Positions 62,797 to 64,000 of a stretch of 64,000 bases of DNA are shown here, one piece after another. The notes under the pieces are model-generated. The model was not told the DNA's origin. It worked only from the letters and a program-made list of their open reading frames with translations, and made no database searches. Source of the DNA: Phycisphaeraceae bacterium (GTDB lineage: Bacteria > Planctomycetota > Phycisphaerae > Phycisphaerales > UBA1924); assembly GCA_019636515.1 (NCBI GenBank), contig JAHBXI010000001.1, positions 989,878-1,053,877 on the forward strand. Direction: 5' to 3'. The translations under genes and the position numbers were made by a program. Within the stretch, counting starts at the first letter, position 1, and each line of letters opens with the position of its first letter.

Positions 62797-63707
62797 CCCT
62801 TGTTCTCCTCCTGGGGTTGGTTCGGATTGGCGGGCTGATACCACCCGGCGGTGCTGACGGGCTTGGCGCACTCCGCCGCGGCGTCGGCCACGGCCTGCTC
62901 GAAGGGCACGAACTCAAACGCCTTCAGGGCGCACGCCTCGGGGTCGGGCGCACAGTTGAGGACGCGGAAGCGGTGCTGCTCGAAGTGCGGCTTCAGGGCC
63001 TCGAAGCGCTTCTGGAGGCTCTCGTACAGGATGGTGTTGTGGCGGATCGCGTCCTTCGATCGGTGCTCGTCGAAGGCGTAGCGCCGCTCGCGGTCCATCC
63101 TGAAGTCCGCGCCGAGCAGGTAGACCGTGCGGAAGCCCAGGTAGTGCAGCAGGTGCAGCGCCGCGAGCATGACGCTCCGCTTGCCTTTGATCCCCAGCGA
63201 ATCGGTGTGCTCGCCGTCCTGGCCCCAGTTTATGGTGTCACTCTTGAGGAACCGGCTGTGGTCGAAATGGTCGCTGCGGCGGTAGAAGAGCACGCCGGGC
63301 ATCTGTCGCACCTTGAAGGCGCTCGCGCGGAACGAGCCGTCGGGGTTCTGGACGCGCAGGCGCTTGTCGAAGTGCGAGACGGGCACGATCTTCAGGATGC
63401 CCGGGTCCTTCCAGCCGGTGTCGATGAATCGCCCAGGGTCATCCACGCAGGTCCAGAGCGTCGGTCGATGCACCGCCCAGGCGTTGTTGACGGCCATCGT
63501 CACGATGCCGCGGCGGTTGAGTTGGGCCAGGTCGAGCGCCGCCAGCGACGGTCCCGAGAGGATCAGGAACGCCGAGCGCCCCCGATAGAAGTCGCAGAGC
63601 GAGACAGAATCGAAGTCGGCGGTGTAAAGGCGCACGCCCGACCTCGCTGGCCTGCGCTGTTTCAGCCCCGCCTGCAACGCCGCGATGTCGCCACCATTCT
63701 CACGCAT
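62793..63707 (-). CDS. DUF115/MptE-like protein (possible glycosyl- or phosphotransferase)
   Basis: 304 residues from an ATG at 63707. FLILSGPSLAALDLAQLNRR, GIVTMAVNNAWAVHRPTLW and the VYLLGADFRM strand belong to the DUF115 (MptE-like) fold, whose members include pterin pyrophosphokinases and flagellin glycosylation (Maf) proteins. Here DSVSLCDFYRGRSAF replaces part of the Maf N-terminus. The start overlaps the upstream methyltransferase stop by eight bases, and its stop overlaps the Hint-protein start (ATGA). In this setting, modification of the Ser-rich Hint protein is a reasonable guess, not shown. Confidence 0.75.
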   Translation of the reverse strand: MRENGGDIAALQAGLKQRRPARSGVRLYTADFDSVSLCDFYRGRSAFLILSGPSLAALDLAQLNRRGIVTMAVNNAWAVHRPTLWTCVDDPGRFIDTGWKDPGILKIVPVSHFDKRLRVQNPDGSFRASAFKVRQMPGVLFYRRSDHFDHSRFLKSDTINWGQDGEHTDSLGIKGKRSVMLAALHLLHYLGFRTVYLLGADFRMDRERRYAFDEHRSKDAIRHNTILYESLQKRFEALKPHFEQHRFRVLNCAPDPEACALKAFEFVPFEQAVADAAAECAKPVSTAGWYQPANPNQPQEENKG

Positions 63708-64000
63708 CTTTGAACACCCCTGCGATGTACCCCCCACGAGGCGCGCCCAGTCCCCGGCGCACCGTGCCGACGTGGCCGATCCGGTCGAGCCACCACTTCA
63801 GCGGCCGCACCGTCGGATGCAGGCCCTCGCCGTTGACCTTGGTCTTGCTCTCCCGCGTGCAGATCGACAGCACGAAACCCCCGCCCGGCACGGCGATCCG
63901 TCGCATCTCGTCGAGCACCTCGTCCACCTCCTCGGGCAGGAGGTGTTCAAGGGCGTCGAACGAGGTCACGACGTCGGCGATGCCCGCGGAGACGGGCACT
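63700..64000 (-). CDS. Class I SAM-dependent methyltransferase, N-terminus outside the window
   Basis: Only the last 99 residues are present. VVTSFDALEHLLPEEVDEVLDE, RRIAVPGGGFVLSICTRESK and GGYIAGVFKDA match the second half of a Methyltransf_11-type fold (the D-A-LEH motif with Gly-rich strand). The frame remains open past the window end. First visible gene of the trio with DUF115 and the Hint protein. Confidence 0.8.
   Translation of the reverse strand, partial: VPVSAGIADVVTSFDALEHLLPEEVDEVLDEMRRIAVPGGGFVLSICTRESKTKVNGEGLHPTVRPLKWWLDRIGHVGTVRRGLGAPRGGYIAGVFKDA

Overview
The window looks like a chromosomal segment of a planctomycete, most likely class Phycisphaerae. The evidence is high GC, secreted proteins that end in a PAPGA/hydrophobic/RRRR sorting tail, an extracellular protein carrying the planctomycete LEPR-x-LL motif, an ECF sigma factor paired with a TPR-type Ser/Thr kinase, and a scattered complex I gene set. 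This placement is inferred from gene content; no 16S gene is present.

Layout. 1-1.8 kb: end of a secreted-protein gene, then pgpA and pgsA (phosphatidylglycerol synthesis) on the minus strand. 2.1-9.4 kb: the membrane arm of complex I, nuoJKLMN. 9.6-16.3 kb: ECF sigma factor, membrane Ser/Thr kinase and a very large beta-helix surface protein. 16.7-19.6 kb: tRNA-Ala(CGC) with a terminator, followed by a small acquired patch: a broken cold-shock-like ORF, a DNA methyltransferase, an Fe-S/HhH protein and a decayed transposase. 19.6-22.8 kb: rpmB and three small exported, C-terminally sorted proteins, two of which share a 5'-UTR hairpin. 23.3-31.1 kb: nuoG, a small membrane protein, a GAF-SpoIIE phosphatase, citrate synthase, a DUF4190 protein, an OPT transporter and a lipoprotein. 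31.3-38.7 kb: a KAP-like P-loop ATPase, a putative lipoprotein that ends inside a heptamer repeat, the LEPR beta-helix protein, a gene-poor stretch and a SYLF lipoprotein. 39.0-43.3 kb: an aspartate/C4-dicarboxylate operon (porin, aspartase, Dcu exchanger).

43.3-61.4 kb is accessory DNA. It begins with very small genes and a ParA ATPase module and passes a 3' tRNA fragment at 46.74 kb. It then contains a seven-gene, translationally coupled minus-strand operon (46.9-61.4 kb): an XRE-SNF2 helicase-DUF3883 fusion, a membrane-associated unknown, a DUF1156 DNA methyltransferase, a NYN nuclease, a DUF499 ATPase and two unrecognised proteins. I read it as a methylation-linked anti-phage system with non-standard components, and it is the best candidate for an undescribed system here. 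It starts from a near-consensus promoter placed so close to the ATG that the mRNA is probably leaderless.

61.5-64.0 kb: a coupled minus-strand trio, made of a methyltransferase (cut by the window edge), a DUF115/MptE-like protein and a Hint (intein-like) domain protein embedded in extreme Ser/Gly tracts.

Most long open frames opposite these genes are high-GC shadows and are left out. Functions come from motifs read by eye; no database search was run.
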